Below, piece by piece: positions 18,840 to 27,775 of a DNA stretch of 57,931 bases (position 1 is its first letter; each line of letters begins with the position of its first letter). The notes beneath the pieces are model-generated. The model made no database searches, was not told the DNA's origin, and saw nothing but the letters and a program-made list of their open reading frames with translations. The position numbers were made by a program, and so were the translations under genes. The DNA is from CAYSEW01 sp964430245 (GTDB lineage Bacteria; Bacteroidota; Bacteroidia; Flavobacteriales_D; Parvicellaceae): positions 1 through 57,931 of the forward strand of contig CAYSEW010000015.1 of NCBI GenBank assembly GCA_964430245.1. Reading direction: 5' to 3'.

Positions 18840-21800
18840 ATGAATTTATATTTCAATATTATTTTTAGGTATAAAATATTATACTTTTTAATATTTATCT
18901 TTTATAGTTTCAATCTTAATTCTCAATGCACAGTTTCTATTAGTGCATCTTCAACAACTGTGCCCTGTGGAGGAGGAACTGTTACATTGACTGCTTCTGG
19001 TTCTGGTAATACCACAGCAGTTTTAGATAATAATTTTGATGCTGGTAATGCTGGTCCAGGTTGGAATGTTTCTCCAGCTGGTCAGTTCAACAACCCATGT
19101 GATCCTAGTATTGACGGTGGCACCTATATGTGGATGGGTAATACTACTGCTGCACCTAGAACACTTGAGACTGCTCCTTTGGATGTTTCATGTGGAGGTG
19201 ATATTTGCTTTTATTTGGATTTTGCTACACAAGGTGGTACAGGTTCTTGTGAGGGACCAGATCTTACTAATGAAGGTGTATATTTAGAATATTCTATTAA
19301 TGGAGGAGCTACATGGAATACTATTAATTATTTTCAGCCTAATGCTGGTGGAACAAGTGGGCCATATTTAACTTGGGCTCAATACTGTTTTCCTATACCT
19401 GCTGCTGCACAAACCACTTCAACTATTTTTCATTGGTATCAAGATGGAAGCTCTGGTACTTGTTGTGATCACTGGGGTATAGATAATGTTACTATTACAG
19501 CTCAAAATTGCACTTCTGCTTATTATGATTGGGATAATATTGCTGGAACAACAGGACCAGTAGGTGATCCTGCAAATCAAACAGTTACAGTTACTACAGA
19601 TACATCTTTTACTGTTTGTTTTACAGATGGAGCCGGTTTCAATTGCTGCGAAACTATAAATATAACTGTATTAGGTATGTCTCCTCCAACAATTAGCACA
19701 GTTGATGAGCTTTGTATGGGAGATAATAATGGCCAGATCTCTGTTACTCCAATTGGAGGTACTCCAAATTATACAATAGACATCACTGGTCCTGTCAATC
19801 AAACGCTATCAGGTGCTGGAAATCAGAACTTTAATAATTTACCTCCAGGTAATTACAATGTAACTTTAACTGATAACGCTGGCTGTGTAATTAATGAAAC
19901 AGCTACTTTGAATCAAGGAGCAAATTGCTGTCCTATGTCACTTTCTATTACTGGAACTGATAATTCTTGTCATGTTAATAATGGACCATGTGATGGTACT
20001 GCTACAGTAACTCAACTTGGAGGCTTAGGAGTTATTACATATCAATGGTATGATTTAGCAACCAACACTCAACTAGCTGGTCAAACTACCAATATTGCTA
20101 CTGGTTTGTGTGCTGGAACTTATTATGTTGAAGTAATTGATCAGACCCCTTGTACATTATATGACACTATTATTATTGATCAGCCTACTGAGCTTACAAT
20201 GGTCTTTTCAACTTTTGATCCATCTTGTTTTGGTGGTAGTGATGGCCAAGCAATTGTTATCCCTTCAGGTGGTACGCAAGCATTTGGTTATACTTATAAT
20301 TGGTTGCCAGCTGGTACTGGCTCATCCAATAGCCCTAATGCTCAAAATTTATCTTCTGGTGCTTACAGTTTAACCGTTTTAGATGATAATTCTTGTCAAG
20401 TAGATACCAATTTTGTGATCAATAATCCTGCTGAGGTGGTAATAGATGCTGTAAACGTTGTTGGTGAAGTTTGTCTTGGAGATTGTTCAGGGGAAATTCA
20501 TGTAACTGCTTCTCTAGCTAATAATTTCATTTTAGTTGGTCCGAATGGAACATTTAATAACGCTTCTGGCTCCTTTATTTCTTTATGCTCAGGCGCTTAT
20601 ACAGTTACTGTTGAGAATGCTAATTTATGTTCTGCTTCTCAAATTGTCAATGTTTCTTCTCCTAATCTGATTACTTTGAATGTAAGTCCAGATACTACTG
20701 TATGTATAGGAGGAAGTGCTCTTTTGTTTGTAAACTCAACAGGCGGTACCGGGTCTATTGATTATTTTTGGGATTCGGGTTTGCCTAATGGAGTAAGTAA
20801 TTTCGTTATTCCTTTTAGTGATACTATAATTAATGTACATGCAATTGACGATAATGGATGCTCTTCAGATACATTGCCTATAAATGTTTTTCTATATCCT
20901 CCTCTAATTGTTAATGCTTTTAGTGATACTGCAATTTGTTTTGGTGATAGTGTCTCAATAAATGCTATAGGCTTTGGTGGAGTAGGTAGTGGATATGTTT
21001 ATAATTGGGACCACGGTGTAGGAACAGGAGCTTTTCAATATGTTTCTCCACTTTCTAATACTACTTACACGGTAACTTTAACAGATGTTTGTGAATCACC
21101 TTCTGTCTCAGGTATTGTAAATGTTTCTATAAATCCTTTACCGCAACCAGATTTTACAGCTAATCCAATTGAAGGTTGTGTTCCATTGACTGTCGATTTT
21201 ACTGAAATTGTAAGTAACCCTGGGTCAAGTTGTATATGGGATTTTGGTGATGGTAGTTCGAATACAGATTGTGGTAATGTTGATTATACATATGATACTA
21301 TTGGGTGTTTTGATGTGAGTTTGTCTATGATTTCAGATCAGGGTTGTTTCAATAGTATTACTTATACAGACTTGGTTTGCGTACATGAATACCCAATAGC
21401 TAATTTTAGTGTAGCTGATAATCCTATATCTATATTGGATCCAGTCGCTATTTTTAGCAATTCTTCTTCTTCTAATTCAACAAGTTTTTTGTGGGAATTT
21501 GGTGAGAATGGATTTTTAGGTCAATCAGCTGACATTGATCCAGTCTTTACTTTTCCAAATGATGCTCCAGGATTTTATGAAGTGTGTTTGTCTGCGTTGA
21601 ATTCTTTTGGCTGTTTAGATCAATATTGTATGGATATTCAAGTTCAGGAAGAATTTACAATCTATGTTCCGAATAGTTTTTCACCTGATGGTAATGGGAT
21701 TAATGAAGAGTTTTTTCCTTATATTTTTGGGCACCAACCACAAAGTTTTAAAATGTATATTTTTAATAGATGGGGTGAAATGATCTTTGAATCCTTTGAT

Positions 21801-21941
21801 GTAAATAAGAAATGGAATGGCCATGATTACAGAAGTAATAAACTATGTAAATCAGATGTATACATTTGGAAGATTAAAGCGAATGAACTGTTAACTGGAG
21901 AATTGAGAGAGTTTCAAGGCCATGTTATGCTTATTAGATAA
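18840..21941 (+). CDS. Large type B (gliding-associated CTD) T9SS surface protein
   Basis: The 1033-aa product has a signal peptide (about residues 1-28, ending LNSQC). Next comes a cysteine-rich module near 60-240 with reelin-like features (GVYLEYSINGGATWN, then DHWGIDNVTI). Several SprB-like repeats follow (about 285-610). A PKD domain near 765-850 shows IWDFGDGSSN, with a second degenerate one (FLWEFGENGF) near 880. The type B sorting domain begins IYVPNSFSPDGNGINEEF near 940 and ends GHVMLIR. Type B domains need a PorP/SprF-like partner for secretion; one such gene lies at 54957-55958, though not adjacent. No enzyme motif is present. A surface adhesin role is inferred. The promoter is well defined and the start is ATG. 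Confidence 0.88.
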   Translation: MNLYFNIIFRYKILYFLIFIFYSFNLNSQCTVSISASSTTVPCGGGTVTLTASGSGNTTAVLDNNFDAGNAGPGWNVSPAGQFNNPCDPSIDGGTYMWMGNTTAAPRTLETAPLDVSCGGDICFYLDFATQGGTGSCEGPDLTNEGVYLEYSINGGATWNTINYFQPNAGGTSGPYLTWAQYCFPIPAAAQTTSTIFHWYQDGSSGTCCDHWGIDNVTITAQNCTSAYYDWDNIAGTTGPVGDPANQTVTVTTDTSFTVCFTDGAGFNCCETINITVLGMSPPTISTVDELCMGDNNGQISVTPIGGTPNYTIDITGPVNQTLSGAGNQNFNNLPPGNYNVTLTDNAGCVINETATLNQGANCCPMSLSITGTDNSCHVNNGPCDGTATVTQLGGLGVITYQWYDLATNTQLAGQTTNIATGLCAGTYYVEVIDQTPCTLYDTIIIDQPTELTMVFSTFDPSCFGGSDGQAIVIPSGGTQAFGYTYNWLPAGTGSSNSPNAQNLSSGAYSLTVLDDNSCQVDTNFVINNPAEVVIDAVNVVGEVCLGDCSGEIHVTASLANNFILVGPNGTFNNASGSFISLCSGAYTVTVENANLCSASQIVNVSSPNLITLNVSPDTTVCIGGSALLFVNSTGGTGSIDYFWDSGLPNGVSNFVIPFSDTIINVHAIDDNGCSSDTLPINVFLYPPLIVNAFSDTAICFGDSVSINAIGFGGVGSGYVYNWDHGVGTGAFQYVSPLSNTTYTVTLTDVCESPSVSGIVNVSINPLPQPDFTANPIEGCVPLTVDFTEIVSNPGSSCIWDFGDGSSNTDCGNVDYTYDTIGCFDVSLSMISDQGCFNSITYTDLVCVHEYPIANFSVADNPISILDPVAIFSNSSSSNSTSFLWEFGENGFLGQSADIDPVFTFPNDAPGFYEVCLSALNSFGCLDQYCMDIQVQEEFTIYVPNSFSPDGNGINEEFFPYIFGHQPQSFKMYIFNRWGEMIFESFDVNKKWNGHDYRSNKLCKSDVYIWKIKANELLTGELREFQGHVMLIR

Positions 21942-21956
21942 TCTCAAATTTTTATA

Positions 21957-22400
21957 ATGACAACAATATATAAAATCCTATTTTTAACTATATCATCACT
22001 AGTAGTTTTTACCTTTAAAGCTCAGTCTAATGATTGGGAATTGTATAGGTCAATTGATGGTGTTGAGTTATTTACTATGAAAGTAAATTGCAAACCTAAA
22101 AAAGGCGGTTTCGATAGGGATCTAATTCTTATAAAGGTTGTTAATACCAATAATGTTATTAAGTCTATTTCATGGAAAGAAGCTTTATGGTATAATGATA
22201 ATTGTTTTTCCTGCAATGGCAATTCAAATGAATTTCTAAAAGAGTTTAGTTTGTTTCCGAATTCTCAAATAATTGGTGAATGTGAAGGGTTTGATTATCC
22301 TTTTTTAACTTTATTTGTTCAGTTTACTGATAAGGATTATAAATCTCAAGATGTTCAAATTTTAACAAAATTTGAATTAAGAGATTTGAGGATTAAATAA
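21957..22400 (+). CDS. Small exported protein of unknown function
   Basis: The 147-aa product has a signal peptide (residues 1-23, ending FKAQS) and a mature part with two close cysteines (NDNCFSCNGN) and a third in KVNCKPKKGG. It has no sorting domain, so it likely stays in the periplasm or outer membrane. It begins 15 bases after the type B cargo gene and is probably co-transcribed. It reads as a small beta protein (IDGVELFTMKVNC, LILIKVVNTNN). I do not recognise the family. A role linked to the upstream surface protein is possible but not shown. Confidence 0.72.
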   Translation: MTTIYKILFLTISSLVVFTFKAQSNDWELYRSIDGVELFTMKVNCKPKKGGFDRDLILIKVVNTNNVIKSISWKEALWYNDNCFSCNGNSNEFLKEFSLFPNSQIIGECEGFDYPFLTLFVQFTDKDYKSQDVQILTKFELRDLRIK

Positions 22401-22526
22401 GTGAAGCATTAGCCATTGTACTTTACAATCTTAAAGTAAGTGGATTCTTTGGGAAGTAATAAGAAAGGTGTTATTTGATTAAAGCTATATAGTCCAAGCC
22501 CACCAATAGTGAGCTGTTTTTATTTG

Positions 22527-22613
22527 CAGAGAGGAAGGGATTCGAACCCTCGTAACGCTTACACGTTAACATGCTTTCCAAGCATGCGCCTTAAACCACT
22601 CGGCCACCTCTCT
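22527..22613 (-). tRNA. tRNA-Ser(GGA)
   Basis: On the minus strand the 7-bp acceptor stem AGAGAGG/CCTCTCT, the D-arm GGCCGAGTGG, the anticodon loop TTGGAAA (anticodon GGA), a long variable arm and the T-loop GGTTCGAATCC are all present. The long variable arm is typical of serine tRNAs. CCA is not encoded. A TATATTTG element lies upstream. Confidence 0.95.
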
Positions 22614-22625
22614 GTATAAGGAATG

Positions 22626-22633
22626 CAAATATA
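22626..22633 (-). promoter_or_regulatory. -7 promoter element for tRNA-Ser
   Basis: The minus strand reads TATATTTG 12 bases upstream of the tRNA-Ser 5' end, which fits the Bacteroidota -7 consensus. No clear -33 TTG is visible at the expected distance. Confidence 0.45.
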
Positions 22634-22795
22634 ATTTTCTTTTATTTATTTTAGAAATTCTATTTTCGTCTATGTATTTCAGCACTTAATCTATGTTTAT
22701 TTTTTATTTATCTACAAAATTTGTATATTTATCTAAGCAAAATAGTATTTTATTGAAATGATTTAATTCATTAATAAAATTTTAATTAATTTAGT

Positions 22796-23374
22796 ATGCG
22801 GATGCTACCCCACTTCGATATAAAATTAAAGGAATATGTTCATTCTGATAGCTTTGAACTAATTTATGAATCTTCTGGAGCTTTTGATTATAACAAGATC
22901 AATGATTCAATGGAAGACTTAAAACAGAAATTAATTCTTCAAAACCTTGATAAACCTTCTTGTAAAAGATTATTTGGAATTATTGTTGAGTCATTAGAAA
23001 ATGCTTATAGACATAGTGTAGAGCAAAGTGATCAGCTGGACAAAAAAGTTAATTTGTTGATCTATTTATTAAAGTACGGTAAGAATTTTAAACTCATTGT
23101 TGGGAATTTTGTAGATAAAGGTGTTTGTATTGATCTACAAAATAGATTCAATAAGATATTGGAATTAGATAAGCATGAAATTCAAGAGCTATGTATGGAG
23201 AGAATGAAAAATGGAATTATTAATAAAAAAGGTGGAGGAGGCTTAGGAATGCTAGATATAGCCCTAAGAAGTGAGGGTAATGTAATATTTAAAACTTTTC
23301 CTGCATCAGATAAAAATGAACTCTTCTTACTAGAGGCATTAGTTAAAGCTAATAGATCAAATTCTAACTTTTAA
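22796..23374 (+). CDS. SiaB-like (DUF6272) GHKL-fold protein kinase
   Basis: This 192-aa protein resembles SiaB-family kinases. A histidine-kinase-like ATP-binding fold is suggested by an N-box-like ESLENAYRHS near residue 70 and a glycine-rich lid KKGGGGLGMLDIA near 147. There is no signal peptide or helix, so it is cytoplasmic. In Pseudomonas, SiaB phosphorylates SiaC and the PP2C phosphatase SiaA reverses this to control aggregation. A TPR-SpoIIE phosphatase is encoded 2 kb downstream, but no SiaC (DUF1987) gene is in this window. The partner is therefore unknown. ATG at 22796 is used; ATG at 22802 is equally possible. Confidence 0.72.
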   Translation: MRMLPHFDIKLKEYVHSDSFELIYESSGAFDYNKINDSMEDLKQKLILQNLDKPSCKRLFGIIVESLENAYRHSVEQSDQLDKKVNLLIYLLKYGKNFKLIVGNFVDKGVCIDLQNRFNKILELDKHEIQELCMERMKNGIINKKGGGGLGMLDIALRSEGNVIFKTFPASDKNELFLLEALVKANRSNSNF

Positions 23375-23467
23375 TTTCTTTAAAAAAATATTTCTTTTTT
23401 ATTTTCTTGATTTTATTTTGATGAATTCTTATAATTTATTTCTTTTGCAGTCCCTAATGAAAAATTA

Positions 23468-23545
23468 CGGGGTGTAGCGTAGCCCGGTTATCGCGCCACG
23501 TTTGGGACGTGGAGGCCGCAGGTTCGAATCCTGCCACCCCGACCA
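23468..23545 (+). tRNA. tRNA-Pro(TGG)
   Basis: Acceptor stem CGGGGTG/CACCCCG, D-arm AGCCCGGTTATCGCG, anticodon loop TTTGGGA (anticodon TGG) and T-loop GGTTCGAATCC are all visible. The 3' CCA is encoded at 23543-23545, unlike the other two tRNAs here. A rho-independent terminator follows. Confidence 0.95.
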
Positions 23546-23557
23546 TTAGTAAAATAA

Positions 23558-23592
23558 AAGCTTCTTTGCACTAGCAAAGGGGCTTTTTTTTT
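23558..23592 (+). terminator. Rho-independent terminator after tRNA-Pro
   Basis: AAGCTTCTTTGC and GCAAAGGGGCTT form a 12-bp stem with two G-T pairs and a four-base loop, followed by a run of T (23584-23592). It closes the tRNA-Pro transcript. Confidence 0.85.
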
Positions 23593-23728
23593 GTTCCATT
23601 TGATCAATGTGTTATTCTATTAATAAGGAATTTCAACAATAAATTCATGAACTATCACATTATTAATACATACATCACTGAACTTTTTGGTTTGGTTTTT
23701 GTAATTATTAAATAAAGTAATCATCTAA

Positions 23729-23989
23729 ATGGAAGACAGACCAGAATATGTAATTTATTATTTAAGTAATCGCCTTAAGTATTTAGAAGAACAAAGGCCT
23801 ACCATTTATCATGTGTATGATCCTGACGGAACATTTAATTGTACTATTTCTAGTGAGAAAGCTGCACAGGAATGCATAAAAAAAGGAATGGATGTAAAAG
23901 AAGGTAATTTAGATGAGGAGATCTTAAAAGTAACTGAAAGTCTAATGTCCTATAAGCTTAAAAAGTTTATTAATGATTCATTGAATTAA
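23729..23989 (+). CDS. Orphan 86-aa acidic protein
   Basis: The product is small, soluble and charged (MEDRPEYVIYYLSNRLKYL at the start; net acidic). It has a beta-like segment YHVYDPDGTFNCTISS followed by helices. I do not recognise a family. The gene starts with ATG, sits between tRNA-Pro and the convergent SRAP gene, and shares its stop with the SRAP stop in a TTAA. Its position behind a SiaB-like kinase gene might hint at a link, but the tRNA and terminator separate their transcripts. Confidence 0.62.
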   Translation: MEDRPEYVIYYLSNRLKYLEEQRPTIYHVYDPDGTFNCTISSEKAAQECIKKGMDVKEGNLDEEILKVTESLMSYKLKKFINDSLN

Positions 23990-24738
23990 AAGTTGCTTAA
24001 TTCTTTATAGGTTATTCTTTGATGAGCTTCAGCAGTATTGCCTATTGCATGTTTTCCCCTTAATTTCCCAACATTATATGCCGTTAATAAATGATTTTTA
24101 AATGGACTTATGAATTTTAAGCAATCATTTTTATTTTCGGCCTTGAGCCACTGATCCTCTTCTTCATTATTAATAATTACTGGCATTCTTCCTTCTGGCA
24201 ATTTAGGATTGTTGTGTATCTTCTGCATCAACTGATTTGCTTTTGTAGTAATTATAGAAAATGAATTAAACAACTCACCTGTTTTTTTATTTATCCATTC
24301 GTCCCAAAGACCAGCAATAGAAAGTGAATGTTGGTCTTTTCTGAAAATAAAAAATGGATATGTTTTACCATTAAAATGATGATGTTCGTAATAACCATCG
24401 ATATGAATAACACATCTATTTGATTTTGCTGCTTTTCTAAAAGAAGGTTTTTCAAATATAGTTTCTCCTCTAGCATTCAGTGTTTTCGTTCTAATCGAAT
24501 CAGCTTGTTTTTCATCTTTGATCCAAAATGGAATCATTCCCCAATTTGAAAGGGTAGGACTGTAGGGATTTTCATTAGTGTATATGATCATCTTTGGATG
24601 TGAAAACCCAGAAACATGATGATAGTTTCTTGGAATTTGATTCTTGAATTTATCAAATAGGTCTATGGTTTGATCAGAATACTTAGGAATAGCTCTTTTA
24701 AGCTGAGTTTCTAAGTTTGTTTTAATATCAAAACACAT
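23986..24738 (-). CDS. SRAP-family (YedK/HMCES) abasic-site DNA-protein crosslink protein
   Basis: At 250 aa this matches the SOS-response-associated peptidase family. The catalytic Cys2 follows the start methionine (MCFDIKTN). The family's NARGETIFEKPSFR motif, the conserved glutamate in HIDGYYEHHH, and PEGRMPVII are present. YedK and human HMCES form a covalent link to abasic sites in single-stranded DNA and protect them. The usual GYYEW is GYYEH here, a minor change. Nothing suggests an SOS operator upstream. The downstream end abuts the 86-aa gene (shared stop bases), and the gene lies 2 bases after the membrane-protein gene, so those two are probably co-transcribed. Confidence 0.9.
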   Translation of the reverse strand: MCFDIKTNLETQLKRAIPKYSDQTIDLFDKFKNQIPRNYHHVSGFSHPKMIIYTNENPYSPTLSNWGMIPFWIKDEKQADSIRTKTLNARGETIFEKPSFRKAAKSNRCVIHIDGYYEHHHFNGKTYPFFIFRKDQHSLSIAGLWDEWINKKTGELFNSFSIITTKANQLMQKIHNNPKLPEGRMPVIINNEEEDQWLKAENKNDCLKFISPFKNHLLTAYNVGKLRGKHAIGNTAEAHQRITYKELSNF

Positions 24739-24740
24739 AT

Positions 24741-25415
24741 TTAAATATTCAATTTAGGTTCAGTTTTCATTAAAAGAGCACTTTTTAATAAAATAAATGA
24801 ACTTATAGCCATAATTACATGAGCAAAATCTTTTTCATTGAACCATTTATCTAGAATAATTGGATAATTAAAAATGAACATAGCAAACATCATTGCTACA
24901 ATAGCATATATCATCATTTTACTAGCAGAATCTTTGGTTTTAAAATAGATGTATAAATGAAAACTAAATACAACAACTATAAAACCATATACACAATGAA
25001 ATTCTACGAATTTAAAATTCATGTAATAAACAGAGAAAAACATGATTGTAATTAGTTCAAAAACATTGAACCTAAGAAAGAAATCGCTAAATTTTCTAGG
25101 TATTAGGTTTTTTGAATATACAATTGAAGATCTTTCTATAAGCATGATTGCAAACATGCTTAAAAACCAGCTAGGTACTTTAAAATAAATATTAAAAGCA
25201 TATAAAAATGCATGATTTAATAATCCTCCAAATAAAGTAGCAGCTCCCATTAATAGAAAATACCATTTAATAAATTTTGTAACTCTATTTACAGGTCCTT
25301 CTTTTTTTAATTTGAAATAGGAATAAAAACAGATGACACTTACTAAAAGATCAGTAATAGAAGTTATTGGTTCTTGTATTTCAATGCCTAAAGGATATAT
25401 ACTAGGTTGTGTCAT
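24741..25415 (-). CDS. Uncharacterised six- to seven-helix membrane protein
   Basis: The 224-aa product has six or seven hydrophobic helices separated by short charged loops (for example ITDLLVSVICFYSYFKLKK and FLLMGAATLFGGLLNHAFLY). I see no enzyme motif. The gene starts with ATG and stops two bases before the SRAP gene, so the two form an operon. It is divergent from the TPR-SpoIIE phosphatase gene, with about 85 bases between the starts. Function is unknown; a sensor or small transporter is possible, with nothing in the sequence to choose between them. Confidence 0.7.
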   Translation of the reverse strand: MTQPSIYPLGIEIQEPITSITDLLVSVICFYSYFKLKKEGPVNRVTKFIKWYFLLMGAATLFGGLLNHAFLYAFNIYFKVPSWFLSMFAIMLIERSSIVYSKNLIPRKFSDFFLRFNVFELITIMFFSVYYMNFKFVEFHCVYGFIVVVFSFHLYIYFKTKDSASKMMIYAIVAMMFAMFIFNYPIILDKWFNEKDFAHVIMAISSFILLKSALLMKTEPKLNI

Positions 25416-25500
25416 ATTTCCTTTTCCTATAAGATGTTTTCTTCATAATAAAGAACTGAATTTTTTGTATAATTAGCAATTAATTAGCTAAATTAAATAC

Positions 25501-27723
25501 ATGTTTAGAGGTCCTCTAGTTTTCTTGTATATTATATTTTATGCTTCATTTTTTTCACAAAAAGAAACCAAAGAGCTTTGGTTAACATGGACAAAAAGTG
25601 ACGACCCTACTGAGAGAATTGAATCTATGATTGATATTATATGGGAAGAATATTTTTATAATCAACCAGATAGTGCATTGTATTTTTCTGATTCAGTTTT
25701 ACAGATAGCTAAAGAACATAGGTTAACAAATTTTGAGGCTGATATTTTAAATTTAAAAGGAAGTATTTATTGGGTAATTGGAGATTATAATAAAGCTTTT
25801 GATAATTTGAAAAATGGAATGTATCAATCTATAGTTCATAATTATGATATAGGTCTTGCGAATTCATACAATAATATAGGTATGGTTTATTCAGAAATTG
25901 GAGAAAATGATAGTACAATTTATTATTACAAAAAGTCATTAAAAATAAAAGAGAAAATAGGAAATATGAAAGCTATTTCTTCTTCTTATATGAATATAGG
26001 TACTTATTATTATGATATTGGTAATCTATCATCAAGTTTAAGCTATTATTTTAAAAGCTTGAAGATTGATCAGCAAATGGGCTATCAAGAAGATTTAGCT
26101 ATGGTTCTCTCTAATATAGGCCTGGTCTATTTTGAGCAAGAAGATTATGATAAGTCAATTGATTATTTTCAAAAAAGTATGGACATTGATAGAGAACAGG
26201 GAGTATCTCTAGGTGTATTAACATCTTTATATAATATTGCTCATGTTTATCAAATCCAAAATAAATTAGAACAATCATTGATTTGCAATGAGAAAGCCTT
26301 GGAAATTGCTAGAGAACTTAATATAGAAAAGCACATTGCAAATTGTTTCAATAATATAGGCTCTTTATACATGGAAAAAGGCGAAAATGAAGTAGCGATG
26401 GATTATTTACAGAAAGGACTAAAGATAAGAGAGAGGCTCAATGAACAAATTGGATTAGCCTCCTCATTGAATAACATAGGAGATCTATATATAAGATTTG
26501 GAAATATTAATAAAGCCAGAAAATTAAATGAAGAAGCACTAAATTTAGCTACACAAAATGGAAATGTTGAAAAGCTTAAAACAATCAATCATTCACTCTA
26601 TAAAATTTATAAATCTATTGGGGAATATGAACTTGCTTTGACAATGCATGAAGATTATTTGATATATAAAGACAGCTTATTTAATCAAGAAAATTTAAGG
26701 TCTTCTATTCAACAGGAATTTGCTTTTCAGTCATCTATAGATAGTACAAATACAGCCAATCTATTAAAAGAAAAAGAAGATCAAAAAAAAATTGAAAGAT
26801 TTAAGCACAATGAAGAAATATCTCAATTCAGGTTTTATGCTGTAATAGGTGCTGGGTTATCTTTAATGATGTGTTTAGTAGCTATTTTCTTATACTGGCA
26901 GAATAAGGTCAAACAAAAAACAAACCAATTGATTCAAATGCAAAAAGATGAAGTTGATCTTAAAAATAAAGAGATCACAGAAAGTATTGTATATGCTAAA
27001 CGTATTCAGGATGCAATTTTAACATCTAAGGAATATATTCAACAAGCTTTACCTGAAAGTTATATCTTGTATTTGCCAAAAGACTTGGTTAGTGGAGATT
27101 TTTATTGGGTCTATGAGGAAAATGAATTTGTTTATTTTTCAGTTGTAGATTGTACGGGTCATGGAGTTCCAGGTGCATTTATGAGTATGATAGGCTATTC
27201 TTTATTGAATGAGATAGTGATTGAAAGTGGGGTCAAAGAAACAGATCAAATAGTAACACAACTGAGTAATCAGATTAAATCTTCCTTAGAACAAAAGGGT
27301 GCTCTTGAAGAATCTAGAGATGGAATGGATATGCTTTTTTGTCGCTGGGATAAAAACAAAAACGAATTAATGTATACTGGAGCTAAAAATGCTTTGCACA
27401 TAGTTAGAAATGGTGAATTAATTGAATATCCAGCTGATCAGAGGCCTGTAGGTTATGAAACAGGAAGAAAAATACCCTTTACTAAAACTAATATTCAGCT
27501 AATAAAAGGAGATATGTTGTACTTATTTTCGGATGGATATGCTGATCAGTTTGGTGGAAAAAGAGGTAAAAAATTTAAATCCAATAAATTAAAAGAGCTA
27601 TTAATGGAGGTCAGCTCTTTTTCTATAGCAGATCAACATGAAAGTTTAGAAACTAAATTTATTGATTGGAAAGGAGATTTTGAACAAGTAGATGATGTTT
27701 GTATTATGGGCATCAGGATATAA
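25501..27723 (+). CDS. TPR sensor with SpoIIE-type PP2C phosphatase
   Basis: The 740-aa protein starts with a signal-anchor-like segment (VFLYIIFYASFFSQ). It carries about seven tetratricopeptide repeats near residues 70-370 (for example ANSYNNIGMVYSEIGENDST), then a membrane helix near 443-464 (FYAVIGAGLSLMMCLVAIFL). A coiled region and a PP2C/SpoIIE domain fill about 528-740. Metal-site motifs are VSGDFYW, DCTGHGVPGAFMS, FSDGYAD near 677 and DDVCIMG near 733. TPRs outside and phosphatase inside suggest that an extracytoplasmic signal controls dephosphorylation of a cytoplasmic partner. A SiaB-like kinase is encoded 2 kb upstream and is the natural candidate for the opposing enzyme. That pairing is inferred. 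Confidence 0.88.
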   Translation: MFRGPLVFLYIIFYASFFSQKETKELWLTWTKSDDPTERIESMIDIIWEEYFYNQPDSALYFSDSVLQIAKEHRLTNFEADILNLKGSIYWVIGDYNKAFDNLKNGMYQSIVHNYDIGLANSYNNIGMVYSEIGENDSTIYYYKKSLKIKEKIGNMKAISSSYMNIGTYYYDIGNLSSSLSYYFKSLKIDQQMGYQEDLAMVLSNIGLVYFEQEDYDKSIDYFQKSMDIDREQGVSLGVLTSLYNIAHVYQIQNKLEQSLICNEKALEIARELNIEKHIANCFNNIGSLYMEKGENEVAMDYLQKGLKIRERLNEQIGLASSLNNIGDLYIRFGNINKARKLNEEALNLATQNGNVEKLKTINHSLYKIYKSIGEYELALTMHEDYLIYKDSLFNQENLRSSIQQEFAFQSSIDSTNTANLLKEKEDQKKIERFKHNEEISQFRFYAVIGAGLSLMMCLVAIFLYWQNKVKQKTNQLIQMQKDEVDLKNKEITESIVYAKRIQDAILTSKEYIQQALPESYILYLPKDLVSGDFYWVYEENEFVYFSVVDCTGHGVPGAFMSMIGYSLLNEIVIESGVKETDQIVTQLSNQIKSSLEQKGALEESRDGMDMLFCRWDKNKNELMYTGAKNALHIVRNGELIEYPADQRPVGYETGRKIPFTKTNIQLIKGDMLYLFSDGYADQFGGKRGKKFKSNKLKELLMEVSSFSIADQHESLETKFIDWKGDFEQVDDVCIMGIRI

Positions 27724-27775
27724 TTGTTTCTTTATATAATGGTACTATGTTTGATGTAAATAAATAAAATTTAAT

